Shown piece after piece: positions 12,301 to 24,040 of a stretch of 64,000 nt of DNA; positions within the stretch are counted from its first letter, which is position 1; the number at the start of each line of letters is the position of its first letter. This DNA comes from Heterobilharzia americana. Taxonomy: Eukaryota; Platyhelminthes; Trematoda; Strigeidida; Schistosomatidae. The stretch spans positions 14,314,515-14,378,514 of the forward strand of contig OX104131.1 in assembly GCA_944470555.2 (NCBI GenBank). Direction: 5' to 3'. The notes below the pieces were generated by a model. It searched no databases. It saw only the letters and a program-made list of their open reading frames with translations, and was not told where the DNA came from. The translations under genes were made by a program, and so were the position numbers.

Positions 12301-12684
12301 TTCCAACTTCTGTCAGTTCACGACATAGCGCAACTGCCACCCAATGTCATCGTTGATTAACTGCCCTCACGACCATCAGGTTAGCCCCACTGGTCATGAC
12401 TTCTTATTGGAACTTCGGGAATCACCTCTCGAAGCTAGTCACCAATGAGCACCAGTTCAATTGTATTCCGATGAATACTAACTTGAAAATATTTCTGAAT
12501 CCTCACAACCCCCTCGAAATGCATATGTATTTGTCACTTTACTTAACTATTTTTTTCTCTAATTTCATTATGCACTATTGTGTTTCTTTAGCTTGTAAAA
12601 GTGTGAATAACTGAACTGGTAACTTCTGACAGCAGGATAAAAACTGACAACATTGTGTCTATTTATGAGTACTAGTAATTTCTT
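12301..12684. other. Spacer, possible SINE tail
   Basis: The first 80 bases may continue the gamma SINE. The rest shows nothing I can name. Confidence 0.3.
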
Positions 12685-13105
12685 GTTCTTATTACTGGAC
12701 CGATGATGGGCTTTCTGCAGACTTTTCGGTATTGTATGAGGTACTGGAATTCAGGATGTGCGTTTCGACATATTCAGGTTTCTTCAGCCTGATCCCCGCG
12801 CAACTCCTTAAGTGATGGTCCTCCCACTGGGAAACGAACCCAGCACTCAACCGCTTAGTGGATGATGCTCTGGTTTTTAAAACGATAGTTATTGGCTTTG
12901 AGCTCTAGTAAGATTGCTGTCGCTCAATATGAAGAAGGTGTGTCCAGCTGATGAGTCACAAATAGGATGAAAGGCACGTCGCAACATTCTAACCACATAG
13001 TAAGTAATCTTCGAGCAATATTGAGGCATCCATAATGGAACCCATGTTCAAAAAGGGGTCGGTCTCGTATAACAACGGGATATTGCAAGTATGAGTATTT
13101 AACAG
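12685..13105. mobile_element. Head-to-head pair of Sm-alpha-like SINEs
   Basis: The left half (12685-12845) is a minus-strand SINE alpha body and the right half (12846-13105) is a plus-strand copy. The plus copy starts at the A-box block CGCTTAGTGGATGATGCTCTGG, written here in spans: CGCTTAGTGGATGATG then CTCTGG. It continues with a hammerhead-like core CTGATGA and GATGAAA near 12945-12970, then the tail 'atattgaggcatcc'. Stem II of the ribozyme is mutated. The two copies meet near the A box, forming an imperfect palindrome. Confidence 0.65.
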
Positions 13106-13135
13106 CTGATAGTCGTTGCATAAGTGACGGTCTTT

Positions 13136-13265
13136 GTGACTCATTGGTTTACTTGATGAAACTCTGATGTTTCAAGTGATGGATCTTGGGTTCAGTTCTC
13201 AATAGGATGCAGCCATTTCTAACCAACTGGGATAAAATGCGAGTTCTAGATTCCACTGTTAAGCA
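13136..13265 (+). mobile_element. SINE alpha, degenerate plus-strand copy
   Basis: Contains 'cttgggttcagttctc' as a B-box-like block and later 'ttctagattccactgtta', the block just downstream of the ribozyme. The ribozyme core itself is mostly deleted. Confidence 0.5.
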
Positions 13266-13329
13266 AACTGTATCAAGTGTGATTTTGCATCAAATGATAT
13301 TTCTATGCTCTCCACCAACATGTTTAAGG

Positions 13330-13690
13330 TAAGATGTGACACCAGTGTATGAAATCCATGACTGTTGGTCTGAGTCGTGTGGGAAAAAGTAGACTGCCTG
13401 GTAGGGGTTTCCTCGACGACAGGAATCAATGGTTGAGAATTACTGACGATTGAACTGGAAATCGGTCTCAGTAGTGCAGATGTATTTATTCTAAGATCTA
13501 TAGCTTGAATATTTGCCCTAACCGTTATCTTCAAGTTTTGATCCTCTCAAAAAACTTTGTTTATTTTGGTATTGCTCTTTTTCGATCCACCAGTTCTTTG
13601 TATACTACTGTGAATTATGGCAACTTGAACCAATGGACTTATATTCGAGGTTCTACGTTGATTTTATCTTTGTCTACCTGTCTGTCTATT
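13330..13690 (+). mobile_element. LINE family A, 3' end
   Basis: The end of the coding part reads MTVGLSRVGKSRLPGRG, then the 3' UTR block starting 'ggttgagaattactgac' and ending with 'ggttctacgttgatttt'. The same 3' UTR is found at about 6525-6780, 20380-20640 (minus), 56370-56930 and 59540-59760. Confidence 0.7.
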
Positions 13691-14440
13691 TCGCCTATCC
13701 CCACCGAAGTTTCAAACTTCTTATTAGCCTTCGTTACTCGTACACAACATGAGACAATAACAAGCGTATAATTGATGTTATCTTTGTCTGAATATATACA
13801 TGTATTTCAGTTATCTATGAAGCTCACCGGAGACCAGGTTTTAGAAATCAGTTAACTGGTGACACCAGCATGCAGAGTCAGCAGTTGGTTACCCTTTTCA
13901 AAGTAGCCCTCACCATGAATTGAAACCCTTTGGAGAATTGTTGAAAGCCTCGGAGCACTGAGAACTTGTTTCATCCCATTTTGAAACGGTCCAGCACTAT
14001 GCAAATGCAACTTTGAATTCAAAACCACTAGGTCTCATGGCGGGTCGTGTGCTTCTAAACTAAACTCGATGAGATTTTCTCATGTGGTTCCGCGGTCCAC
14101 ACACACGTACACACACATTCATCCTTCGTTTCAGTTTAATTCGCAAAACTGTGTTTGTTCTCTATACCTCAAGGGCTATCTGACCATCTTGTCTTCTGAG
14201 TTTTTACCCTTCTTAAGGCTTATGTCCATATAATGTCATACATTAAATAATATTTCAGTTAATAGTTGCCATTATGGCTTTTTTTGAAATACTCTGCATA
14301 ACATGAAGAGACTAATTAGCTATAAGTACATTTCATAGTGGTGTCTTTGGTTTGTTTATCCACCTATAATCAACCTCAGTGGTCAGTTTGTCACCATTTA
14401 GTGACACCAAGTTGTTAAACAACCAGGTACATATTATTTA
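13691..14440. other. Spacer with possible decayed SINE
   Basis: About 13900-14060 resembles a minus-strand gamma SINE in a few short blocks, too weak to name with confidence. Otherwise nothing is recognised. Confidence 0.3.
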
Positions 14441-14444
14441 TTTG

Positions 14445-15035
14445 CTAAGTAGCCCGACGGATAGCTGCTACCTTGACTTGGTGGTCGGGCTTGTGTATCG
14501 AAATGACTCACTGAGCTGTGCTAATGGAGCCCTTGTTATGTTCGAAGTCTTATCAAACTACAAAAGTCTGTTGGATAGTGGTTAGACGAAGAATAGCTAC
14601 CATTATAGTGTAAATTGCTATTCTACGATGGTGGTCTGAGGGCAAAGTTGTGCGGCTGACTGGACTGGGATGTGACAACAGTAAGATGTTTCCCTTCGAT
14701 GACCAGCAGTGCCATGCTGATGCTACCTTTCCAACGGGAAGGGGGTTAGATAAGGTCAGCCCCAAAATAGCATACTTTCATTATCCTACGGCATACTGTT
14801 GCTTGCGGCAGCAATTCATATTCGAATTCGAAAGCAATACCCTAAAATCTCAAACTTTGAAATGGGATCTGCGACTGTCCTCACTCAAGCAAATGTTCCT
14901 TGGGGTATGCGGTTACGCACTATCTTTTCTTTTTCAGATACCTCAAAAAGAACTAGCTTTCCATGGTGCATGCAAATGGAAAGTGTCAACCGCCCTCACA
15001 ATTCCAGCAGTACACTAACTAGCCTATGAATCACA
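14445..15035 (+). repeat. Unidentified repeat-like unit with two overlapping frames
   Basis: Starts with AGCCCGACGGATAGCTGC, and has a GC-richer composition than its flanks. Two frames stay open over the same bases: 14650-15018 (MRLTGLGCDNSKMF...) and 14799-15029. The GC contrast and the long open stretch suggest the 5' part of a transposable element, perhaps of LINE family A, but no domain is visible. Function unknown. Confidence 0.35.
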
Positions 15036-15044
15036 CTTATTGTT

Positions 15045-15175
15045 TGTAGCCTTATGTCTTGGCTGAAGTAAGTTGGACAGGACTTGAACTGAGGACCTGT
15101 TCCTTAGTACGCGGTGTTACATGAAGAATACTTCAGCCATCTGCTCAGCCAACATAGTTTGTCAATTTCGCTTGA
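15045..15175 (-). mobile_element. tRNA-like SINE head
   Basis: The minus strand reads GGCTGAGCAGATGGC as an A-box-like block and CAGTTCAAGTCC as a B-box-like block, about 50 bases apart. Length and flanks do not fit a functional tRNA gene. Confidence 0.5.
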
Positions 15176-15590
15176 ACATAATGCATATTAGATATGCAGT
15201 TTGAGTGCTGTTAGAAAGTGGTTAGTTTGCGAATAGTTCTACTCTTGATTTGACACCAAGTGGGGAGTACTGCGTAAATGTTTCGCCTTATTTCAAGACT
15301 TGTCATCGGTGCACACATAGATTCATACAGGATTGTCCCCATGACTTTAATAACTTGTGGTAACCATAAGAACTTATGTTTTGCAGCTGACATTATCTGA
15401 TAGAGAAATTAGTCTTTAAATGTTTCTGAAAATTATTTAATTGTACATAAATTTTGTAATTGACGAGATAAGGAATGTGGGTTTTTTTTAATGACTTTTA
15501 GCTTGTCCTATCTTTACTGATAGATTAACAACTTCACAGACTATTCTGTTCATAAATCAAATTGATTTTTATCAACAGTTTTCAGTTTCT
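15176..15590. other. AT-rich spacer, nothing recognised
   Basis: No motif, box pair or known repeat was seen. Confidence 0.35.
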
Positions 15591-15599
15591 CAATAGAAA

Positions 15600-15760
15600 G
15601 TATATTATTCAGTGCATATTGTGGCTCATTGGTGTAAGTATTTGAATTTCAGCCTATAAACCATTGGTTTGAATCCCTCTCTACCAGATCTGAGCAGCCA
15701 GATAGTATTATAAGCCCTCACGCAATAGATGTGGCTCATTGCCTACTGTACGGAAGTGCA
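15600..15760 (+). mobile_element. tRNA-like SINE, family delta
   Basis: Reads TGTGGCTCATTGGTGTAAGT (A box) and TTGGTTTGAATCCC (B box), followed by 'ctgagcagccagatag', the delta body block. Related copies are at 5690-5825 (minus) and 16600-16715. Confidence 0.6.
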
Positions 15761-15984
15761 TGCACTTTTTGAGTGCGTTTTAATTTTACATATTAGAATC
15801 ACGTCGTTCACTGAATGTCTATGATATCCATTAAACATTTACCAAGGTGGATGATTTTATGGATTGGAAATATTTATTAATTAATGCATACCGTCTCTTA
15901 GTATGTTCTAGAAAAATGTTGTCTTAAACTCACGTCCACACATATAACTGTTGTGGTGGAGAAGAAATGCACAGATAACTTCAG

Positions 15985-16445
15985 ATGGTTGAGAAACTTA
16001 GTGCCTTACGAAAAGCATTTCCAACAAACTACACACATACATCATCAACAGCTACCTACGTTCGATACTGACACTGAAGATCAGATGGCCAGAATAATAA
16101 GAATATGCAACAAGGAACTTTGACTGTCTGGCTGGCAACGAACCAACCAAGAACCCGTCGTCCAACAAATATGCAGAAGAAAGTGGAGATGGATTGGATT
16201 GGGCATACACTGCGAGGACCGTTTGGGTGGATCACGCACCAGGCCAGGCCGTCGAGTGGAAGCCAAAGGGTAAACGATGAGTTGGGCGAGGGTGACATGG
16301 AGAAGATGGTGTGAGGAAGAAATGAAGGCTTGTGGGCAGTGGTGGAGCCAGGTTAAAAAGACTGTAGAGAAGAGAGTGAATTGGCGACGTTCTACTGAAG
16401 CCCTATGTTCTACTAGGAACCCAAGGGACAAATAATAATAATTGG
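15985..16445 (+). mobile_element. LINE family B, 3' fragment
   Basis: Begins in the RT thumb (LSALRKAFPTNYTHTSSTAT-like reading) and contains IGHTLRGPFGW at about 16200-16235. It ends with 'ggaacccaagggac' and an (AAT)n tail at 16431-16442. Only about 450 bases of the 3' end are kept, a typical 5'-truncated insertion. Confidence 0.8.
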
Positions 16446-16599
16446 GTAAACGGTGACTAGGCATATGTAACGCATATCCCACCCAACTGAGTTAGTGCAG
16501 CCTTACAGCCTCATCACTAGACCTACATCTTAGGCCTAAAACCCTACGCTTTAATTCTACTTTGCTAACGTGGTGATTACATAATACATACTATAAATC

Positions 16600-16715
16600 A
16601 TTGATTTCGTAGATGTGGCTAGTTCACCTAGGCGGGTTCAAACCCCTCTTATTCTACAGAGATTTGAGCAACCAGTTAGTATATAATTAGTTTTCACGTA
16701 GTAAGTGTGCATCTC
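16600..16715 (+). mobile_element. tRNA-like SINE, family delta
   Basis: Reads 'gatgtggctagttcacc' and GGGTTCAAACCCC, then 'gatttgagcaaccag'. The spacing is shortened between A and B blocks. It lies about 140 bases upstream of the splice acceptor of the first recognised exon. Confidence 0.55.
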
Positions 16716-16852
16716 ATCGTCTTTTTGTTGTATAAACATGGACTTGATCACTGGGAGAGAGAGAGAGTTTAAGTTATTTTTATGAATGAAGAAATTATAT
16801 TCAATGCTTCTTTAAATTCTTTTTTCCATGGGAATATCTTTTTCTTTTCCAG

Positions 16853-17507
16853 GTTCTTGATAGTAAAAAAGGTCCAGGACCAAAGCACATGAAAGAGATT
16901 ACTAAACGAGCACGTCGTCGTGAGGCTAAACAACAGCAACAAGCAGCAGCAATAACTGTTGGAGTCAAAGAACAAAAAGGCATCAAGTTTACATCTGTTA
17001 CTCCCACCACCAGCACTCGTTCAACATGCAGTAATGGTAATCATTGTTCAAATACATCTGGATCACGTTCCAATTTTCAACATACACTAGCGAACACAAA
17101 GTCAGATTCTTTTCCGTTCAAATCAAATAATTGTATTCATAGCCAATCGGCTATGTCATGTCAACAATTATGTGGTAGGGTGGTGACAACAAGTGGACTG
17201 GAAGTGACACGTTCAAGTACACAACAATCTCAATCGGTTTCAAATGGCCATCGATACAACAATACGCATAACAACAATAATAGTCTTAGTCATTATAGTC
17301 GATCCGTTCATCATCATCATCATCCTCACAATAATAATAGTAATAGTAATTGTTGCAATTCGTCAAAATCGCATAGAAATGGAGGTGTAGAACATCGACG
17401 TTGTTCTTGTCTACGCATAGATCAAGAAGAACACTCAACTAAAATATCCTCTTCTCAAGGAGCAACAAGAACTCGTGCAGCTGCTGCAAGACAATTGGAA
17501 GCAGCTA
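16853..17507 (+). CDS. Exon A of an unrecognised low-complexity protein gene
   Basis: An internal exon of 655 nt. The acceptor is a pyrimidine-rich tract ending ttttccag at 16841-16852 and the donor is A|GTAAGC at 17507/17508. The frame starts in phase 0 with VLDSKKGPGPKHMKEITKRA, then RRREAKQQQQAAA, a basic NLS-like segment. Gln-, Ser-, Asn- and His-rich sequence follows, and the exon ends ...RAAAARQLEAA plus one base. About 218 residues. The single leftover base A joins the GT that opens exon B to make Ser, so the phases agree. No enzyme or binding domain was recognised. The protein is probably disordered and regulatory, but that is inference. Upstream exons were not found in the window. 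I rate the exon as real because the splice signals, phase and three partner exons agree. Confidence 0.82.
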
Positions 17508-18105
17508 GTAAGCATTATTGCTTTAATCATTTTTTTTTCACATGTAGAACTTTATCTATGATTCTGGTTTTCAGGGTATTTTTTTAAGAGAGAGAGAGAA
17601 AAAAAAATAGGGGTGAGTATATTTGATAAGTAATCTTGAATGGAAGAGATAGTATGAATGGGGAAATAGTTGATAAATTTTTATAACTATCTAATACCAT
17701 TCAAATTTGGATCCTTTCTGAAGTTGAACTTACAATTGGACACTGTCAAAAAAAATGAAATAAGCTTACTGAGTTAAGTAAAAAATTAAAATTAATCATT
17801 GAAAAAATCAAGTCTTAAAAATTGACGTTTGAAATCTGACTGTGGTTAAACAACTTAACATTGTCTAACCGAAATAAAAAGCTAACGAAGGAATTTTAAA
17901 GCCATATACAACTTAAACAACCGGGAGTTACAAATGTCAATAAGAAAACACGGAAGATGATTGCAGCAAAAAATAAGTTTCCGACGAAATCATTCTCTTA
18001 GTTGTGAATTTATGGTAAAAAAAAACAGAACATTCCAGAGTAATTTTTGGTCAAAGGTTAATATAAATTGTAGGAAAAAGGGAAATTACATAATACGTGT
18101 AGGCA
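17508..18105 (+). other. Intron A-B, proximal AT-rich part
   Basis: First part of a 12,546-nt intron. Contains (GA)n and poly-A runs near 17586-17610. Nothing else is recognised. Confidence 0.5.
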
Positions 18106-18110
18106 TTTGA

Positions 18111-18940
18111 AGTAGGGAAAGAAAAACTAATTGCGTCATGTGGGGATTGTCTACTTTAATCGATCCTCTACTATGGTCATGGTAAAGGAGTATATTGTAC
18201 CTACTTCTTATGGATGCATAATGAATGATGCTTTGAATTTTTGAATCACTAATACTTTAGCCAGTGCTTTCGAGTGGCTTGATCGCATTTTGTAGAAGAT
18301 TTTAAGGGAGTCATCCTTAGTTTACAAAGTGTTCTGTTACAGAGCTGAAAATAAATTTCTGTTCTTCTCTTGTCAGGCAAGTTGGATAGTGTTCATGAGC
18401 GCGTTTTACAAGTGGACATATGGTACCGCCGATATATTCAGCCCCACAAGACCAGTTAATCTGGTATACACATTCATACACTGACGTGGCCTAGTGCTCC
18501 AGCTTATTTTCTGCGCCACGCATCTCTGTGTGTATATCAGCTTACTTGGTCTTGTGGAGCTAAGTATGTCTGTCGTACCATATGTCCACTTGTAAAACGC
18601 GCTCATGAACACTATCCAACTTGCGTGACAAGGGAAGAACAGAAATTCATCTTCAGCTCTGTAACAGAGCATTTTGTGAACTCAAGACAATTGCCTCGCT
18701 TTGATAACTCCTTCGAAATTATCTGCAAAGTGTGAACAAGCCACTCGGAAGCACTCAGGTTAATACCTCTTGGCATAGCTAAAGTATTAGTGATTCAAAT
18801 GCTCAAACCATCATCATGCATTCAAAAGAAGTATGTACAGTCTCCTTCTTTCCTATGACCATTGTAGAGGATCGATCACTAGATAATTACCATATGACGT
18901 AAGTAGTTTTTATTTTTTAATTAGTTTCTCTTTCCCTATT
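18111..18940. repeat. Large inverted repeat, arms of about 390-430 bp
   Basis: The left arm (about 18111-18497) and right arm (about 18508-18940) are reverse complements with high identity and almost no loop. Shared landmarks: 'tagggaaagaaaaactaa' at the outer ends, 'gatcgatcctcta', 'gaatcactaatactttagc', 'ctctgttacagagctga', and a long block from 'caagttggatagtgttcatg' to 'ccacaagaccag'. Small indels differ between arms. It lies inside intron A-B, so a sense transcript could fold into a long hairpin. It may be a foldback or MITE-like DNA element, or an inverted duplication. No transposase frame was recognised; the 88-codon minus frame at 18406-18672 merely crosses both arms. Confidence 0.85.
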
Positions 18941-19059
18941 TCGTACAGTTTATATTGAATTTTGATCGGAAATCACGAATGTACAGCTAAGAAAATGATT
19001 TCATTGAAAAGAAAGTTTTCTTGCTTCAATCGTCTTCTATGTTTACTTATTGATACTTG

Positions 19060-19330
19060 TAATTTCCTGTTGTTAGACTGGATCGAACTGATGAACATCT
19101 GTTTACGTATGGGCTCCTATATGAATACTTCGACATTGCCAGAGAATTGATTATGTTATAATTGACTCGGTGGTGGCCAGCGCTGGAATCTAGAATGCAT
19201 GTTTCGTTTTATTTGCGTCTCATCAGCTGGATATGCCTGCACTCTCTTGAGTGGTAGTATTCCCACTGACAATCGAACCCTACACCCATCCCTTCAAACC
19301 CTAAAGTACGTTATCCACTAGGTGAATCTG
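19060..19330 (-). mobile_element. SINE alpha, minus strand, degenerate
   Basis: The minus strand shows a 'ttatccac'-type A-box region, a mutated B box, then the hammerhead-like core CTGATGA and CGAAACATGC. The tail runs through 'gggctcctatatgaata' complement. Stem II no longer pairs, so the ribozyme is likely inactive. Confidence 0.6.
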
Positions 19331-19469
19331 CTTTAAGAACTTCGTAAACTTAGTCTGTCTGTAAGCATAAAACAGTTTTTTGGTAAAGATTGGAATTACT
19401 TATGATTTCTTGCATCGACAGAGAGTTTGGGGAATATTTCAATCACTCTTTCCATGTTCAATATGAACT

Positions 19470-19640
19470 TAAGTTATCTGCAAAGAAATGACCAGCAGTA
19501 GAATCCAATCTACATATATCTCCCCAAAATGACTCATCATTTGCAAGTATCTGCCTCCCTGTATGTTAGTTTTCTCATCAAGCACCCTTCACATTGGACT
19601 CCAGAATGCGTTGTCCACTGGGCTAATGACCAAATGAAAA
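19470..19640 (-). mobile_element. SINE alpha, strongly decayed
   Basis: Recognised by 'ggactccagaatgcgttgtccactgggc' landmarks, given here as GGACTCCAGAATGCG and TTGTCCACTGGGC, plus 'gcaagtatctgcctccc'. The ribozyme core is not intact. Confidence 0.4.
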
Positions 19641-20375
19641 CGAAATAGAATTCAAGGCAATGTCAAGACACCTATTGAACAAGCACATATGCCTACAAGA
19701 ATAGTAAATAAATCACTCGTCAAAGAAAGGATAATCAGTACAATCTTGTTATCCTCAATGATAATAATCCATGTTTATCGATTAACTCATATGTGAAGTT
19801 TTCAGTAATCTGAGAATGCCAAATAATATTGCTCTTTGGTTAATATTAGTTCGTTGAAGATGGGCATTGCAAACCATCTATTCTGTAGTATTTGTTATGT
19901 GACTCATTCCCCGTATGCATTTGACTTTCAACTGGTGAATCATCGGTTCAGACTTGGTTTTACCCATCATGGCTTTAGCCATCAGGTGGTTATTAATGAT
20001 TATTATGAACCCAAACAATAAGTTTGATTGATATCTTCCATTACACTATCCTGTGCATTGTTGCAGTGTGCTGTATTTGTTACAATCAAAATGTGGTTAA
20101 GGGTAGTGTCGAGACATGTGCACAAGCAGTTCATATACCAAAAATTCTCGATTGGTTCACTCTAAGCAAATCAACCACTGGAGATTACAAGCTGTAATAT
20201 CAATTTACACTCGTCCATCGATGAATGACTGTCATAACTCACTGGCATCGTGAAAGGGACTCTTGTACTTGAAGCTATAGTTCCTGGATTCTGGTTTCTG
20301 TAAGAGTAACAACACTGACTGAAGTGCATCCAGTTTTAGGTGCTATACCATGGATAAAGAGTCAATCACCCCGTC
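19641..20375 (+). other. Intron A-B, nothing recognised
   Basis: Mixed-composition intron sequence. The frame at 19836-20021 shows no motif. Confidence 0.4.
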
Positions 20376-20379
20376 ATCA

Positions 20380-22110
20380 TCAACAAGAAACCTAACACTA
20401 CTGTGTAACAATTCGAGTTGCTGCAAATCACATTAGTACATCAAGGTGAGAGGGACAAAGCTGAAGGATAGATGAATAGGGATAACTGTTGTCAGCAGTC
20501 GTACAAAACACATAACATGAGAAGAAGATGATGTAAGACAATAACGAGATGCGATACGATGATTAGGATGAAGACAATATGGAGATGCATCTGTGACAAT
20601 CAAATCTGTATCACTAAGAGTCTCCAACCACCGTTTTCATTATCACTATACCTCCTGTCTAAAAGGTCAACACTTCTCTAAATGGCTCAGATCAACCTTT
20701 CGAGACTTCATAGACTAATGTCATGTATTTAATCCGATCATATTTAACCTTCTTAGAGCCTAAATCTACTTCAGCTAACATTGCATAATGGAGCAGATGA
20801 TGAAGATCCAAAACCTCATCAACTGACATTTGTCTCTTTCCTAAGACTACTTCAAACCTCTAATTTACTAGTGTTGTGGTTTCATGACACATGGTCTGTG
20901 CTAAGAATGTGATGGCGGTTGAACAGCTTAAGCCTTCTCATGCTATCTACCTTTAGAAACTATATTTGACATCCAAATGATAAACAACCGCGATCTGTAA
21001 CTCAGTACGTGTAACCCTTAATACCTAATGGGATGTCACGACAGCATTAAAGGTGTATTAAGTCAACATAGATCAAAGGAGTCTCTTTAGTTCTTGTAGA
21101 GATTTCATCGATCACTGACACATCATGGTTGATCCGACTTGCCGAACAATTGAAGCTGTCAACGTGCTCAAACACTTCTGTCCTTTTTTTAGACTAGGTA
21201 TCAGCGTATACAAGTCCTTGAGGGACAATTTGTATTTAGGTGGCGTGATAAATATCCAAAACATTCTCAGATTTTTACTCAAGGTGTCTAAAAAACTATA
21301 TCACGTAAGCATCTTCATCTATCACCTATGTTGCAGGGCCTGGTGGGAAGTAAATATCTGGTCGATGCACCCACAACCAGACGTGAAACCAGTCTGGTTT
21401 TCTTTTCCCCAGCTTTACTGAGATGCCTGGTGATTATAAAACGTAGGATCTCAGACAATATGCTCATCAGATCGATTATTCTTTAGTTATTTCCACTCTT
21501 AAATAGTCGAAAAATCAGCAGTTGAAACCTGTCATAGGGGATCATATCTAACTCCTATACACTAGTCAGCACTTCAGTTAATCTAACCAATAATTATCGA
21601 CCGCCGCCCCTAAGTATTTCTGGTAGAAGGCCAGTTGACCCCCCCTATTTCAGATTGTTTGTAGTCTTCTGAAATTCTGCAAGAGCTGGAGAGCCTATAT
21701 CAGTGTTCTATTCAGAGTCCGACTAAATATCGAGCAACGGAATATTAGATGGAAGCCAGTTGAACTGTTCCTCGAAATGTTATACTGATCGTTCCAAGCA
21801 TCCGTCCTTCCAGTTTATCTCAGATGCATCCTTTTTTTGCTATGGTCTCAATAATCATTGATCTTTTCCCCCAGTTTATGTGATTAGTCTAAAGAAGTGT
21901 CTAGCGTTACTTATTGCCTCACCCTTTCTCATATTTTTAACCTTTGCCATCCGCTATAGCTCACGGGGATTGCGTGAACTGTTTGTCAGTCCTCACTTAA
22001 GTTGCTTTCACTCTGCGCTTAGCTCGGAGTTTGCTGGATTGCATTCACATGCATCTACTAATTTAGAAGAATCTGTTGAAATCCACTGCGTACTTTAACC
22101 GTTTTTCTGA
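20380..22110 (-). mobile_element. LINE family A remnant, linker-RT-3' UTR, heavily decayed
   Basis: The minus strand reads the family 3' UTR block (ggttggagactcttag) at about 20640. RT N-terminal text QTGFTSGCGCIDQIFTSHQA lies at about 21330-21400, and a linker with FEEQFNWLPSNIP lies at about 21740-21780. Many stops and indels are present. It sits antisense to the host gene within intron A-B. Confidence 0.65.
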
Positions 22111-22900
22111 AGGTCATTTACACTGTTTTTACAGCACATTAGAGATGGCACCAACCTTCTTCAAGATTGAGTGATTTTGTTTAGCCAATTTCATGTGTAA
22201 AGCAGTCTTAGTATTTTCATCATCATTTCATGCTCAGAACATTCTTGAAGGTGTAGTAAGAAGCATTTGTCTTCGACTCTACTGCTAACAGAATCGACAT
22301 CAACTGTTATTGAATGCAGTTTTTCTTGTGTTTGTCAGTATGTTAGCGTTATTCCATATGTCGAGCAGTAACTCTTCGTGACCTACCATGCAAGTTGACG
22401 GATTATAAATGTTTGATTGTACCCTATTTTCTGTTTTTTTTTTCCTGTAATTCAATGGTTTCTCTTGTTTAAAGCAGAAGTATTAGATATTTGTTCCCCC
22501 AGTTATTTGTTCTTTTCTCCATTGCCTTGCACTAATGTGTCTTGTTTTAATGGAGAAGTAATAGGATTGATTGGTTACTTCAGTTCAACTGCTCCGAAAC
22601 CACCAACTATAATTTAAGTTCACTATAATTGACAGGGAATGAGAAAACCTGAGTAGCGGTAGGATGAGATGTCTACTGGCCTCCAGGTTATTGACTTGAT
22701 GCTGCTAACTAGGTTTTAATTGCAGCTTAAATTGTCAGCCTATTTCACTAAGTCTAATCTACTTAACCAAAGTGATTATCAGCAAGTATAAGCTTCTGAA
22801 TGTTCAAAACACTAATGTTATTCCTGTAGTATACTTTAAACAAATGAAATCAACCGATCTGAAGGAGTTTCTCTGTCATCACATTTATACATTGATTGAC
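22111..22900 (+). other. Intron A-B, nothing recognised
   Basis: T-rich sequence. It may contain the diverged 5' end of the preceding LINE, but no endonuclease block was readable. Confidence 0.35.
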
Positions 22901-22904
22901 TAAC

Positions 22905-23075
22905 CAATCTCATGTTGTCTAATCCTGAGTGCTGACCGAATCCTGTCGATCATTTTGGAATGTGGCAACCATCACGATACATTTTGATGGATGTTAGTCG
23001 GCTGGAGGTAGTCGACAGTAATCTATGGATCTCAGTTTCACGCTTGTTGGCACTCGTCAGCTTATTCTATCCTGT
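22905..23075 (-). mobile_element. SINE beta, 3' part
   Basis: Minus-strand match to the beta unit: 'gatcattttggaatgtggc' and 'cttgttggcactcgtcagc' are shared with 54610-54915 and 42590-42870. The tRNA-like head is missing. Confidence 0.55.
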
Positions 23076-23227
23076 GAATCTGGTTCTTCTTGCTATGACA
23101 GAAATCATCTCAAGTAAAGACATTGTATTGGTCACTATATTGCCAATTAGGTTAGGAAAATTCCTGTTTGCCTGTTGTTGTTTGTTGGCTTTTTAAGAGT
23201 TAAGGTAGAGTAACTGTAAAGGCCAAT

Positions 23228-23345
23228 AAGGTTTATCTATTTTATGATAAATCACCTTTCTAGCCAAAACTGAGGAACCTGATTGGTTATTTCAGTGGTT
23301 GCTACGGTGACCTTTGAAGTAATTCGTGTCATCTCGGTCTTATTT
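23228..23345. mobile_element. MITE-like short repeat
   Basis: The right end 'gattggttatttcagtgg' then TTGCTACGGTGACC matches the terminal repeats of the elements at 46.7 and 46.9 kb. The left end is poorly kept. Confidence 0.45.
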
Positions 23346-23845
23346 GATAAAAAACATTTTAAGATTGAAAATGAATAACCTACATAGATGCAACAAAAAA
23401 CTGTGCTAGTCTATAGTTGAAGCATAATCCAAATACACTTCAGCTGGTAGAAATTGTCAATGACCTTTAGTGTTTTGTGCTCTTTCTCATGGTGTTATTT
23501 CCGGTTATACATTAGTCGAATGTGAATCGTAGGATATCAAGATTAAATCATTCAGCTCAGAGAAGACAAAACAACCGAGATCATCTACCCAAACTCCAAG
23601 TATTCTGCTTCATCTCATGAACAAATGTAATTTTCTGGTAGAAGTCTCTATCCATGAAGCTGGCAATGACAATAACTGTAAAGGTAACTCATATACCCCT
23701 CTATGGATAGTTAAGGTTTTGTATTCGTTAACACTCACGAGCAAGATGTATCGACAAAGTTTGCTGAATGCACAATATCTCAAAGATTCGAACTTTGTAT
23801 CAGTCAGTTATGATGTCAAAACTTTACCACTTCAGTCGTGGCCCG

Positions 23846-24040
23846 AATAGCTCAGTGGTAAAGTCGCTGACTACAACACTGGGTGACGCGGGTTCGAGTC
23901 TCGGGCGGGACGTCAGTTCCGTCTAGGTTGCAGGTACTCCTTGCTGACGAGTGCCAAAAAGCATGAGACCTGGGTCCTGGGGTTCCTGCCGATCGCCTCC
24001 AACCAACTAACAAACATTAAGTAAAAACACTCGGTTTTCA
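23846..24040 (+). mobile_element. tRNA-like SINE, family beta, best copy
   Basis: Starts CCCGAATAGCTCAGTGGTAA (A box) with GGGTTCGAGTCTC (B box) about 45 bases later, then a body with 'tccttgctgacgagtgcc' and 'gagacctgggtcctgggg'. The tRNA-like head does not close into a good acceptor stem, so it is a SINE, not a tRNA gene. It should carry an internal Pol III promoter. Confidence 0.75.

Noticed and set aside
18406..18672. 88-codon minus-strand frame
   Set aside because: It crosses both arms of the large inverted repeat and its text mirrors itself; no known domain.
23846..23920. Possible functional tRNA gene
   Set aside because: A and B boxes are good, but the acceptor stem does not close and the SINE body continues downstream. 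Treated as a tRNA-derived SINE.
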